The notes under the pieces are model-generated. The model made no database searches. It was given only the letters and a program-made list of their open reading frames with translations, and had not been told where the DNA came from. The position numbers were made by a program, and so were the translations under genes. DNA of 33,756 nt from Pirellulales bacterium (lineage in GTDB: Bacteria; Planctomycetota; Planctomycetia; Pirellulales; Thermoguttaceae), in assembly GCA_016931995.1 (NCBI GenBank), contig JAFGDS010000124.1, positions 1 to 33,756 of the forward strand, given 5' to 3'. Shown here piece after piece: positions 1 to 6,987 of this stretch. Position 1 is the stretch's first letter. Each line of letters begins with the position of its first letter.

Positions 1-586
1 ACAAGGCTCAAATAACTAAACCATCACCGATAATTCCTTCACGGCCTCTCGGATATCTGGGCTACCCTACGAAGCCCCTTCGGGGCAGGATCTCTCGGAT
101 GCCGTACTACCCAACAGTCGAACCCCATGACACAGCCACGACATGGTTAACGGCGTGGAGTGGCACCCAGCCCGCTTCATCCGCCGCCCGGATGAACCCG
201 ACTACTTCTTCTTGGCGTCGCGGAAACAAGGCGATTCGGCCAGGGTGAAGACAACGACTTCCTCGCCGGTCGTCGTGCTGATGTCGTGGCGCGGGTCTTC
301 ACGACCGGCACGATGGCGCAGGTGTTTCTGCTCGCGCGGGGTGTGCCCGCGGACAGTTGGAGCGGGAACGGATCGGCCAAATGCATGGTTGAACTGGCCC
401 AGAAAGATCGGCTGTTTGACAAGCCCGGGGATGTGGCGGACAGCGCCGCCACCGAGGTCGTTGGAGGATCCGTTCGTGATCCCACGACATCCGCGGACAC
501 ACTGCAGATCGTCGGCGCGGGCGTGCTCCATTCAACCTGACTGGTTTGCGAAACCCCACGAAAGACTCTCGCGACCTCGACCCACC
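1..586. other. Left-edge region without a supported gene
   Basis: I see no convincing gene here. Two overlapping frames are open: minus 202-531 (109 codons, ending ...DAKKK) and plus roughly 196-540 (contains VFTTGTMAQVFLLARGVPAD). Both have about 73-75% G or C in third codon positions, lower than I would expect of the clear genes here, neither has a good ribosome-binding site, and I recognise neither product. A short perfect hairpin (GCCCC-TTC-GGGGC) lies at 74-86. The right end, 566-590, is a half-copy of a repeat that recurs in the window. The stretch could be decayed coding sequence or the unrecognised end of a neighbouring gene. Confidence 0.4.
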
Positions 587-590
587 CTAC
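568..590. repeat. Family A repeat, half copy overlapping a stop codon
   Basis: This stretch ends in CTCGACCCACCCTAC and matches 2677-2700 almost base for base. On the minus strand it reads GTAGGGTGGGTCGAG, the same word that opens the full element at 27361-27393. The TAG inside it (587-589) is the stop codon of the glycosidase gene. The inverted partner arm is missing or decayed. Confidence 0.7.
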
Positions 591-2467
591 TTCTCCACCG
601 GGCCGTGCCGGAGCTCGACGCGGGCGAGCTCGACGCGGGACGCGGGCTCGATGCGGAGATAGCGGGCGTCCGGGGGAAGTTTCGCCAGGCGATACCGGAC
701 GGGCTTGTAGTAGCCGTATTCGCCTGCGCCGCCGTAGTACGCGTCGCGCTCGGGGGTGACGACCGCGAATCGCTCGCCGTCGGACGAGACCAAGAGCCGC
801 ACATCCCGCACGTCGCGGGGGTAGAAGGCCCAAACGGTCGCGCCGACCAGGGGGCCGTCGGTCTTGTAGTCGACCGCGTCGCCGGGACGCATGGCCAGGC
901 GGTGCACGTCTTCCTTCGCCTTGCGGGCGTCGGCCGAGACGAACGACGGCGAGCCTTGCTTGGAGTGCAAGAGCGCCCCGTCGCAAAGCTCATCGACGAT
1001 CGACCGGTGGGCAACCTTGACCGGGCCGAAGGCTTCCGAGGGCGGCGAGGAGCCGGCGGAATTGGTGGCGATAACGCGATAATAATACGGTCCGGGCGGC
1101 GCGGCGGCAACGTCGGCGAAAAGCGGCCGGTACTGCACGGCCGCGTCGGAGACGTTCTCGCCCACGACGGTCCACGGCCCGTCGCGCGACGCGGCCCGCT
1201 CGACGTTGTACGCGGTTGCGCCTGCCGAACCCTGCCACGCGATCGCGGCCACGTCGTCGATGGGGAGCAGCCGCGGGGCCTCGGGCGGCGCGAGCGGCGG
1301 CGCGGCGAGTCCGCGGATGGCGAAGGCCTTGCGGCGCATCAGGTCGAGCACGGCCGGCTCGTCGTGGGCGGCGCCTTCGGCGAAGCCGGGCCAATGGTAG
1401 GCCTTGTACTTTCCATGGCCCAACGGCTCGCTGTGCCAGTAGAACCCGCCGTCGCGATTGTGGCAGCGGAGGCTCCAGATCAGGGCCCCGCACGTGCCGT
1501 TTTCGATCACTCGGTCGAGGATGGCCTCCATGGCCGGGGTCTCGATGAACCCGAACTCGCCGACGAAGTACGGCTTCTTGCCGCGGCACATCGCCCGATT
1601 GGCGGTCACCTCGGCCAGCGTCGCGCGGCCGTCCAGGGCGTAGTGGTGCGTGGTGACCACGTCGGTGTTTGGCTCGTCGATCGACTCCTTAAAGAGCCTC
1701 GGCGCGTGCCGGCCGTCGATCACCAGGTGGTTGGGATCGACCCGTTTCAGATAACCAGCGATCTGGCGTGTCCACGCTTGGGGGCATTCCAGCTCGTTGC
1801 CGGTCTCCCAGGCGAGGATGGCCTTGTCGTCCTTGTACCGCACGCCGGTGAAGGCGTTTCGGCGGTTCGCGACGTAGTCGATCGTCCGCCGGAAGTCGGC
1901 GATGAGTTGCGGATCGGTCCAGAAGGCGTCCTTGGGCTTGCCGCGGAAGGCGGCGTACTCGGCGCGTCCGCCCCACCAGACCCAATTATCCACCAGCGGG
2001 ATGATGACGCGCACTCCCAGCCGGTTGGCCTGTTGGAGGACGCGATCGAGGGCGCGGAAAGCGTCTTCGTTGAACTCGCCGGGGGCGAGGACGTGGACGG
2101 GCACGTCGTCGCCCGCCGCGGCCTGGCGGACCGAGAGCGTGTACAACCGCGCGACGCCGCCGCCCATCTGATGGATCGACTTCAGCGCGTCGGCGATCTC
2201 GAACTCGTCGGGCAGCCGCCAGGGACTCGTTTCGGTGAAGGCCATGTTGTCTTCGACGTAGTGCAGGTTCGGGATGTTGAACGACACGAACCGCAGTTCC
2301 ACCGGCCCATCCATCAGTTTGTCGCCCTGGCGCGTGACGAACCGCTCGAGGACGGAAGGGCCCTGGTCGACCGCGTCCTGGGCGACGGCCGGAAGGACGG
2401 ATGCCAAGCCCGCGGCAAAGGCAATCGCTACCACACACGAAGCATACATCAAGCAGATTCTACGCAT
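587..2467 (-). CDS. Secreted GH5-type glycoside hydrolase (mannanase/cellulase-like) with FN3 and C-terminal beta domain
   Basis: 626 residues. Seen: an N-terminal signal peptide (about 1-30, ending PAVAQ), then a (beta/alpha)8-type catalytic domain to about residue 385. The pattern W-E-T-G-N-E at 220-225 gives Glu225 as the likely acid/base, and F-V-G-E-F-G at 301-306 gives Glu304 as the likely nucleophile. This Asn-Glu plus Glu arrangement is that of clan GH-A, and the surroundings fit endo-beta-mannanase-like GH5. A fibronectin type III domain follows (about 393-487), then roughly 125 residues resembling a discoidin-type beta-sandwich. The start is supported by AAGGAGGG nine bases upstream. 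It probably cuts a beta-linked plant or algal polysaccharide outside the cytoplasm; the substrate is inferred, not visible. The stop codon lies in a dispersed repeat, so the C terminus may have been trimmed. The gene stands alone, facing away from the left edge. Confidence 0.85.
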   Translation of the reverse strand: MRRICLMYASCVVAIAFAAGLASVLPAVAQDAVDQGPSVLERFVTRQGDKLMDGPVELRFVSFNIPNLHYVEDNMAFTETSPWRLPDEFEIADALKSIHQMGGGVARLYTLSVRQAAAGDDVPVHVLAPGEFNEDAFRALDRVLQQANRLGVRVIIPLVDNWVWWGGRAEYAAFRGKPKDAFWTDPQLIADFRRTIDYVANRRNAFTGVRYKDDKAILAWETGNELECPQAWTRQIAGYLKRVDPNHLVIDGRHAPRLFKESIDEPNTDVVTTHHYALDGRATLAEVTANRAMCRGKKPYFVGEFGFIETPAMEAILDRVIENGTCGALIWSLRCHNRDGGFYWHSEPLGHGKYKAYHWPGFAEGAAHDEPAVLDLMRRKAFAIRGLAAPPLAPPEAPRLLPIDDVAAIAWQGSAGATAYNVERAASRDGPWTVVGENVSDAAVQYRPLFADVAAAPPGPYYYRVIATNSAGSSPPSEAFGPVKVAHRSIVDELCDGALLHSKQGSPSFVSADARKAKEDVHRLAMRPGDAVDYKTDGPLVGATVWAFYPRDVRDVRLLVSSDGERFAVVTPERDAYYGGAGEYGYYKPVRYRLAKLPPDARYLRIEPASRVELARVELRHGPVEK

Positions 2468-2741
2468 TGCACCACGCCCTCCTTATCTCGTTTTCGCGCC
2501 TTCGTCCTTTCGCGTTTTCGTGATCGCGTGGCCAGAAAACGTCATTCGCAACTGGGGCCAAGACGTGCCCGTTTTGGTTCGTCGAGATCCGCCTTTTGGC
2601 AACGGTGGTTGGCATATATATCACGAAAGCACGAAAGGAAGAAAAAAACGCCGAAACGACGAGTTGTTTGGTGGGGCTCGCCGCGCTCGACCCACCCTAC
2701 GGTTGTTTTCGTGTATTTCGCGTCTTTCGTGGTTCCCCCCG
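2468..2741. repeat. Intergenic composite: family E arms around a family A copy
   Basis: This gap between two minus-strand genes is made of short words. CACGAAAGCACGAAAG at about 2623-2638 is answered by the inverted TTTCGTGTATTTCGCG...CTTTCGTGG at about 2706-2731. Between these arms lies a family A element (2671-2700, GTGGGGCTCG...CTCGACCCACCCTAC). A third, looser string of TTTCG words is at 2490-2530. The arms are imperfect. No promoter could be picked out with confidence. Confidence 0.55.
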
Positions 2742-4196
2742 TCAAAAGCCATCGTCGCCGACCGGTTCGCCGGGCTCGAATTGCTCGAATTCGGTGTAGG
2801 GCTGCTGGGCGAGATTCTCGAAACGGGTGAACTTGTGCAGCCAGGCGAGTTTCACGTCGCCCGTGGGGCCGTTGCGCTGCTTGGCCACGAAGATGTCGCC
2901 CTGGCCGGCGATGCCGTCGCGCTGGGCGTCCTCGCGGGTGTGGTAGTACTCCTCGCGGTGGACGAACATGACGACGTCGGCGTCCTGCTCGATCGCGCCC
3001 GACTCGCGCAGGTGACTCAGCCGCGGGCGGTGCGCCTCGCGGCCCGTGCCCGCCTCGACCTGCCGGTTGAGCTGCGCAAGGCACAACACGGGCACCTTCA
3101 GTTCGCGGGCAAGGCCCTTCAGACGCCGGGCGATCTTGGCCACCTGCTCTTGGCGGGGATCGTTGGCGCTTTCCGGCTGGACGAGCTGCAGGTAGTCGAT
3201 CACCAGGAGCCCCAGTCCGTGACGCCGCTTGATCCGCCGAGCGCAGGCCGCGATCTCCGACATGCTCCGCGAGGGGCTGTCGTCGATGAACAGCGGCGAC
3301 TTGCTCAATCGGGCGGACGCCTCCATCAACTTCGCGCGGTCTTCCTTCGACATCACGCCGCTGCGGAACCGGATGCCGTCGATCTTGCCCTGCGAGGCGA
3401 GCATCCGCTGGGCCAGCTCGTGCCGGGTCATTTCGAGGCTGACGAACAGCACGGGCACGTTCGATTCGATGGCCACGTTCTCGGCGATGTTCGTGGCGAA
3501 GGCGGTTTTGCCCATGCTGGGGCGGGCCGCCAAAATCGTCAGCTCCGCGTCGTGCAGCCCGCCGGTCAGGGCGTCCAGGTCGTTGAAGCCGGTGGGCGTG
3601 CCGGTGGCTCCGCCGTGCTCCATCCGATGGTCGATCAAATCGAACGTTTCCATCAGGATGTCGTGGATGCTGGTGAGCTGGTTCTGGCTCCGCTGGTCGT
3701 GCACGGCGAAGACTTTTTGCTCGGCCTGGCCTACCAACTCGTCCAGGTCGAGCGTCGCGCTGTAGGCGTCGCGGATGATCTCCGTGCCGGCGTGGATGAG
3801 GTGGCGCAGGGTCGCGCGGTCGCGGACGATCTCGGCGTACTTCACCGCGTGGGCGGCCACGGCCACGGAGTTGGCCATTTCAATGAGGTACGCCTCGCCG
3901 CCGATCGCCTCGAGCTGGCCGGCCGCGCGGAGCCGCTCGCACAAGAGCATCGCGTCGAGCCGGATGCCCTCGTTGTGCATTGCCGCCATTTGGGCGAAGA
4001 GCTTCTGGTGCGCGTCGAGGAAGAAGTCGTCCGACCGCACGACCAGGAGCACGTCGTCAAACAAGAGCGGGTCGAGGAGCAGGCTGCCGAGGACGCCCCG
4101 TTCCGCCTCGAGGCTTTGCGGCGGGCGCCGGTCGGGCATACCCCCGGAAGATGCGTCCGAGCCGTGCGAGGTGTCCATGCGAGGCGAAGTGGCCAT
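2742..4196 (-). CDS. dnaB: Replicative DNA helicase DnaB
   Basis: 484 residues, normal for the hexameric 5'-3' helicase that unwinds DNA at the replication fork. The N-terminal helical domain starts at about residue 25 (P-P-Q-S-L-E-A-E-R-G-V-L-G), followed by a linker and the RecA-like motor. Seen: Walker A ARPSMGKT at 224-231 (Ala for the common first Gly), Walker B LLVIDYLQL at about 330-338, and the arginine-finger segment KQRNGPTG at about 439-446. The first 22 residues are poorly conserved and Ser/Gly-rich. No strong Shine-Dalgarno precedes the ATG at 4196, and Met7 (4178) is an alternative start. rplI, a common neighbour of dnaB, is not here. The gene is divergent from the acyltransferase-like gene to its right. 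Confidence 0.97.
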   Translation of the reverse strand: MATSPRMDTSHGSDASSGGMPDRRPPQSLEAERGVLGSLLLDPLLFDDVLLVVRSDDFFLDAHQKLFAQMAAMHNEGIRLDAMLLCERLRAAGQLEAIGGEAYLIEMANSVAVAAHAVKYAEIVRDRATLRHLIHAGTEIIRDAYSATLDLDELVGQAEQKVFAVHDQRSQNQLTSIHDILMETFDLIDHRMEHGGATGTPTGFNDLDALTGGLHDAELTILAARPSMGKTAFATNIAENVAIESNVPVLFVSLEMTRHELAQRMLASQGKIDGIRFRSGVMSKEDRAKLMEASARLSKSPLFIDDSPSRSMSEIAACARRIKRRHGLGLLVIDYLQLVQPESANDPRQEQVAKIARRLKGLARELKVPVLCLAQLNRQVEAGTGREAHRPRLSHLRESGAIEQDADVVMFVHREEYYHTREDAQRDGIAGQGDIFVAKQRNGPTGDVKLAWLHKFTRFENLAQQPYTEFEQFEPGEPVGDDGF

Positions 4197-4581
4197 GGTC
4201 GAGCGTCCGTGATGCCGCGGGAGGAGTCGAGGTCGTGGAGCGCTTCGGAGTGAACGTCCGCAAGCATGGTACCGCCCCGGGCGCGGCGATCCTAGCCGGG
4301 GACCGCGGGGGAGGGTCCCGGCTGGACCCGATGGGGGTGAGGTGATTGAAACCGCATGGGACTTGGTTCACCATGAACGGCGTCGGCCCGGCGGGTTGCC
4401 ACGACGCAACACTCTCCCGAGGGACGTGGTGAAATGGGGAGCGGGCACCGTGACGTATCTTCATGCGCAGAAAGTAGTTGGGACACGCCAATCACCCCGG
4501 GGCGGCGGTCCGGGGGCCTGGCACGCCGGTTGCTCCCTGGGTGGGACGGATTCACCCACGCCGCCCCGAGAACGCACCGCC
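4197..4581. other. Divergent intergenic region, dnaB / acyltransferase
   Basis: The 385 bp between dnaB and the gene starting at 4582 must carry both upstream regions. I see no convincing -35/-10 pair. A GC-rich imperfect hairpin (GGACC...GGGTCC) lies at about 4299-4319. Frames open across this stretch look like extensions of the flanking genes or antisense shadows. Confidence 0.4.
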
Positions 4582-5718
4582 ATGTTGCACGTTCGGCAGA
4601 TTGAGACGATCGACGAGCTCGCGCACTACCGGATGGCGTGGAATGCCCTGTTGGGCGAGACCCGGCAGGCGACGTTTTTCCAGACGTTCGACTGGTTTGA
4701 AGTCTACTGGAAGCACTTTGGCCACGGCCAGCGGATGCGGGTGTTGGTGGTGCTCGACGGCGACCGGCCGATCGGGATTGTGCCGCTGGTAATTCGCACC
4801 GAGTCGACCCGGGCGGGCGAGGTGCGGTTGCTGACCTACCCGCTGGACAACTGGGGCTCGTTCTACGGTCCCATCGGCCCGAATCCGACCGTGACGCTCC
4901 GGTTGGCCATGCGCCACGTCCGCCAGACGCCGCGGGACTGGGACATCGTGGACCTGCGTTGGGTGGATCGGACGGGGTGCGACCACGGGCGAACCGAGGG
5001 CGCGATGGAGGCCGCGGGCATGGCCGCCGACGAGCAGCCCTGGGACGAAACGGCCGTGGTGGACCTGGGGGGCACGTGGGACGCGTATTGGCGGGGGCGG
5101 TCGAAGAAATGGCGCAAGAACCTGCGGGCGAGCCTTCGGCGGCTGGAGACGTTGGGCCGCGTGACGTATGTCCGTTATCGGCCCGAGGGCGCCGCCCGGG
5201 GTGACGGCGACCCGCGATGGGACGTTTGGGAGGCGTGCCTCACGGTGGCGCGGAAGAGCTGGCAGGGTTCGTCCGAGACGGGCACGACGCTTTGCCATCC
5301 CCAGGTCGAGCCTTTCTTGCGCGACGCGCACGCGGCGGCGGCCCGGTGCGGCGCGCTGGACGTGAATCTCCTGCTCGTGGACGGCCAGCCGGTGGCGTTC
5401 GTGTATAACTACCATTTCCACGGCCGATCGTTCGGGCTGCGGATGGGATTCGATCCGTCGCTGGCGGGGGCGGGCTCGGTGCTCGCGTGGCGGATGCTCG
5501 AGGACGCCTTCGCCCGGGGCGACGACGAGTTCGATCTGGGCACGGGGTCGCTTGAGTGCAAGGAGCCGTGGTACACGTCGCTGGCGACGAGCTACCGGTA
5601 CACGCATTTTCCGATGTCGCTTAGGGCCCAGACGCTTCGGGCGAAGCGGTGGTATCAGCGGCGGCGGTTCGGGCGGGGCTACCTGGCCGGGAGCAAGACG
5701 CAACCCCACGTGGCGTGA
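4582..5718 (+). CDS. GNAT-fold acyltransferase, CelD/FemAB-like (PF13480 type)
   Basis: 378 residues from the ATG at 4582. The frame is open from 4342, but similarity to this family begins at MLHVRQIETIDEL, so I chose the internal start although its ribosome site is weak. The family is the 'cellulose biosynthesis protein CelD' group: two GNAT-like lobes that probably move an acyl or aminoacyl group to an envelope or polysaccharide substrate. Seen: an N-terminal lobe with FFQTFDWFEVYWKHFG, a basic segment RSKKWRKNLRASLRRLE (about 173-189), and a C-terminal lobe with VDGQPVAFVYNYHFHGRSF and the typical LGTGSLECKEPWYTS near 313-327. No signal peptide is seen, so it is probably cytoplasmic. The substrate is unknown. 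It ends 7 bp from the convergent gene at 5726. Confidence 0.8.
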   Translation: MLHVRQIETIDELAHYRMAWNALLGETRQATFFQTFDWFEVYWKHFGHGQRMRVLVVLDGDRPIGIVPLVIRTESTRAGEVRLLTYPLDNWGSFYGPIGPNPTVTLRLAMRHVRQTPRDWDIVDLRWVDRTGCDHGRTEGAMEAAGMAADEQPWDETAVVDLGGTWDAYWRGRSKKWRKNLRASLRRLETLGRVTYVRYRPEGAARGDGDPRWDVWEACLTVARKSWQGSSETGTTLCHPQVEPFLRDAHAAAARCGALDVNLLLVDGQPVAFVYNYHFHGRSFGLRMGFDPSLAGAGSVLAWRMLEDAFARGDDEFDLGTGSLECKEPWYTSLATSYRYTHFPMSLRAQTLRAKRWYQRRRFGRGYLAGSKTQPHVA

Positions 5719-5725
5719 CGGGCGG

Positions 5726-6091
5726 TCACTTTTCGGCCGGCTTTTCGTCGGGCTTCTTGTCGATCTCGACGCACGCCACCAGGATGCGGTAGGCCAGCAG
5801 CAGGGCGAACGCGCCGGCCGTGGCCGCCAGGAGACCCACCGGGCTGATGGGGTTCGGGGGCGTTTCGACCGCGCTGCCCGCCAGACGCGTCATCACGAAC
5901 AGCCCCAGCGTGCTGCCGGCGATGCCGATGACGATCGTGGTCACGGTGCCGATCGGGGCGCGGCCGGGCAGAACGGTCCGGGCCAACAGGCCGGCCAAGG
6001 TGCCGAACCCGATCCAGATCAACACGACATTCACCCACTGTTGGGCGGCTGGCGAGAATTGGAGTTGGGCCACGGTCGTCTGGCTCCCCAA
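5726..6091 (-). CDS. GlsB/YeaQ/YmgE-type small membrane protein
   Basis: Up to 121 residues with three likely membrane helices: about 19-41, 50-73 and 83-107. The Gly-rich middle (GFGTLAGLLARTVLPGRAP, then TIVIGIAGSTLGLFV) fits the GlsB/YeaQ/YmgE family, once called transglycosylase-associated proteins and often linked to envelope or general stress; the biochemical role is not established. The tail is charged (DKKPDEKPAEK) and probably cytoplasmic. The outermost start is a TTG at 6091; a GTG at 6073 preceded by GGGGAG at a good distance is equally likely and would give 115 residues. A long palindrome at 6107-6159 lies just upstream and could shape expression. Confidence 0.75.
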   Translation of the reverse strand: MGSQTTVAQLQFSPAAQQWVNVVLIWIGFGTLAGLLARTVLPGRAPIGTVTTIVIGIAGSTLGLFVMTRLAGSAVETPPNPISPVGLLAATAGAFALLLAYRILVACVEIDKKPDEKPAEK

Positions 6092-6106
6092 AACAAATCA
6101 AGGGCC

Positions 6107-6159
6107 GCCGACGTCCGGGAGGAACCTCCTCGAGGAGGAGACCCATCCCAGACGTCGGC
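6107..6159 (-). terminator. Nested 53-bp palindrome, candidate terminator or attenuator
   Basis: The outer arms GCCGACGTC (6107-6115) and GACGTCGGC (6151-6159) are perfect inverted repeats. Inside them GGGA pairs with TCCC, and the centre is the perfect 14-bp palindrome CCTCCTCGAGGAGG (6125-6138). On the minus strand it follows the lipoprotein gene and is trailed by a moderately T-rich GATTTGTTTTGG. It may end the upstream transcript or act in the leader of the GlsB-type gene. Confidence 0.5.
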
Positions 6160-6240
6160 GACCCCACGCGCCGTCCCCCCGGTTCGCTGCCGTTTGGTGC
6201 CACCCGTTTTTCCGCTCCCGAAGCCCGACGCGGCGAGCGT

Positions 6241-6525
6241 CTAAGGCTGGACGGGCGGGGGTACGGGTAGCTGTGGTTGCACGGGCTGCTGGGGCCGCGC
6301 CGGCTGCGCAAGCTCCTGCTGTTGGGCCTTCATGGCCGCTGCTTCGCGGGCCAGCTTGAACGGGGGCCCCGGGGCGTAGTATTGGACATCGTCGGTGAGG
6401 TAGTACGGGCTGGGTAGCGTTTGGCCGCCCACCTCGACCTGGCAGCCGGTCGCGCCCAGGCACACAAGCAGGGCCAAGCCCGCCATCACTCTTGCCATCG
6501 GACGCCGTTTGCGCGAGCCGATCAT
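6241..6525 (-). CDS. Small planctomycete-type lipoprotein, unknown function
   Basis: 94 residues. The start at 6525 is set by GGAGGTGGCGG directly before the ATG; the frame is open to 6570 but has no site there. Seen: a basic N terminus, a hydrophobic stretch (about 11-24) and a lipobox-like A-T-G-C with Cys28 as the likely lipidated residue. The mature protein starts CQVEVGGQTLPSPYYL, continues with DDVQYYAPGPPFKLAREAAAMKAQQ and ends in a Pro/Gln-rich tail. I recognise this pattern as a short conserved lipoprotein of planctomycetes; no function is known to me. It faces the repeat-filled region shared with the CHAT gene. Confidence 0.75.
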   Translation of the reverse strand: MIGSRKRRPMARVMAGLALLVCLGATGCQVEVGGQTLPSPYYLTDDVQYYAPGPPFKLAREAAAMKAQQQELAQPARPQQPVQPQLPVPPPVQP

Positions 6526-6745
6526 CCGCCACCTCCGTGTTTTCGTTGAGTTCGCCTGATAGACTTGCACTATCCGACACAGTCGTTACCCGCGTTATCG
6601 TCCACCGCGACCGTCAAACTTTAACACCTCCCCGCGTGGTCCTTCGCGTGGGGGGAATCCTCGCAACAGCTCCCACCGTCGTCGCGACAAGGCGTACAAT
6701 GGTGGGAACGGCCGGCGACGGAATAGAGTCGTATTTTTGCGTCGC

Positions 6746-6830
6746 TCGTGTGCCACTGGCTTTGCTCGTGTGCCACTGGCTTTGTCAGTGCCGCGCGGGG
6801 ATTCATGCACTGGCGGAGCCAGTGGCACAC
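6746..6830. repeat. Family C palindromic repeat, minus polarity, with an extra half copy
   Basis: Arms at 6768-6790 and 6808-6830 are inverted copies of GTGTGCCACTGGCT...CAGTG (20 of 23 positions agree) around a 17-bp spacer. Each arm is itself palindromic (CACTGGC...GCCAGTG). Read on the minus strand the spacer begins CATGAATCCC, matching the spacers of the copies at 12975 and 25567. A tandem extra half copy (GTGTGCCACTGGCTTTGCT) lies at 6748-6766. Confidence 0.8.
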
Positions 6831-6835
6831 GGGCG

Positions 6836-6909
6836 CGTCATCCTGAGCGAAGCGAAGGATCTCGTTTGTGCCGAAGGGTTTGAGGTCCTTCGCTTCGCTC
6901 AGGATGACG
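6836..6909. repeat. Family B palindromic repeat, perfect 24-bp arms
   Basis: The arm at 6836-6859 (contains CCTGAGCGAAGCGAAGGA) is matched perfectly by its inverted copy at 6886-6909, with a 26-bp spacer. With one mismatch the pairing extends three more base pairs into the spacer. A second complete copy is at 32110-32183. The element lies between divergent genes, 79 bp before the CHAT gene start. Confidence 0.85.
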
Positions 6910-6987
6910 TGTCACGGTGAGGGTCTTGTGATTCGAATCATCGAAGGAATATCGAAGGGGACAGCCCCCTCTACGGAGGAGCCCATC

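Noticed and set aside
143-2830. An 895-codon open frame on the plus strand opposite the glycosidase gene
   Set aside because: Long antisense frames are expected in GC-rich DNA. The minus strand carries a clear signal peptide, ribosome site and catalytic motifs, while the plus translation is Arg/Gly/Val-rich without any domain.
4057-4491. A 144-codon minus frame overlapping the dnaB start
   Set aside because: It overlaps the conserved dnaB N-terminal domain in another frame and has no recognisable content.
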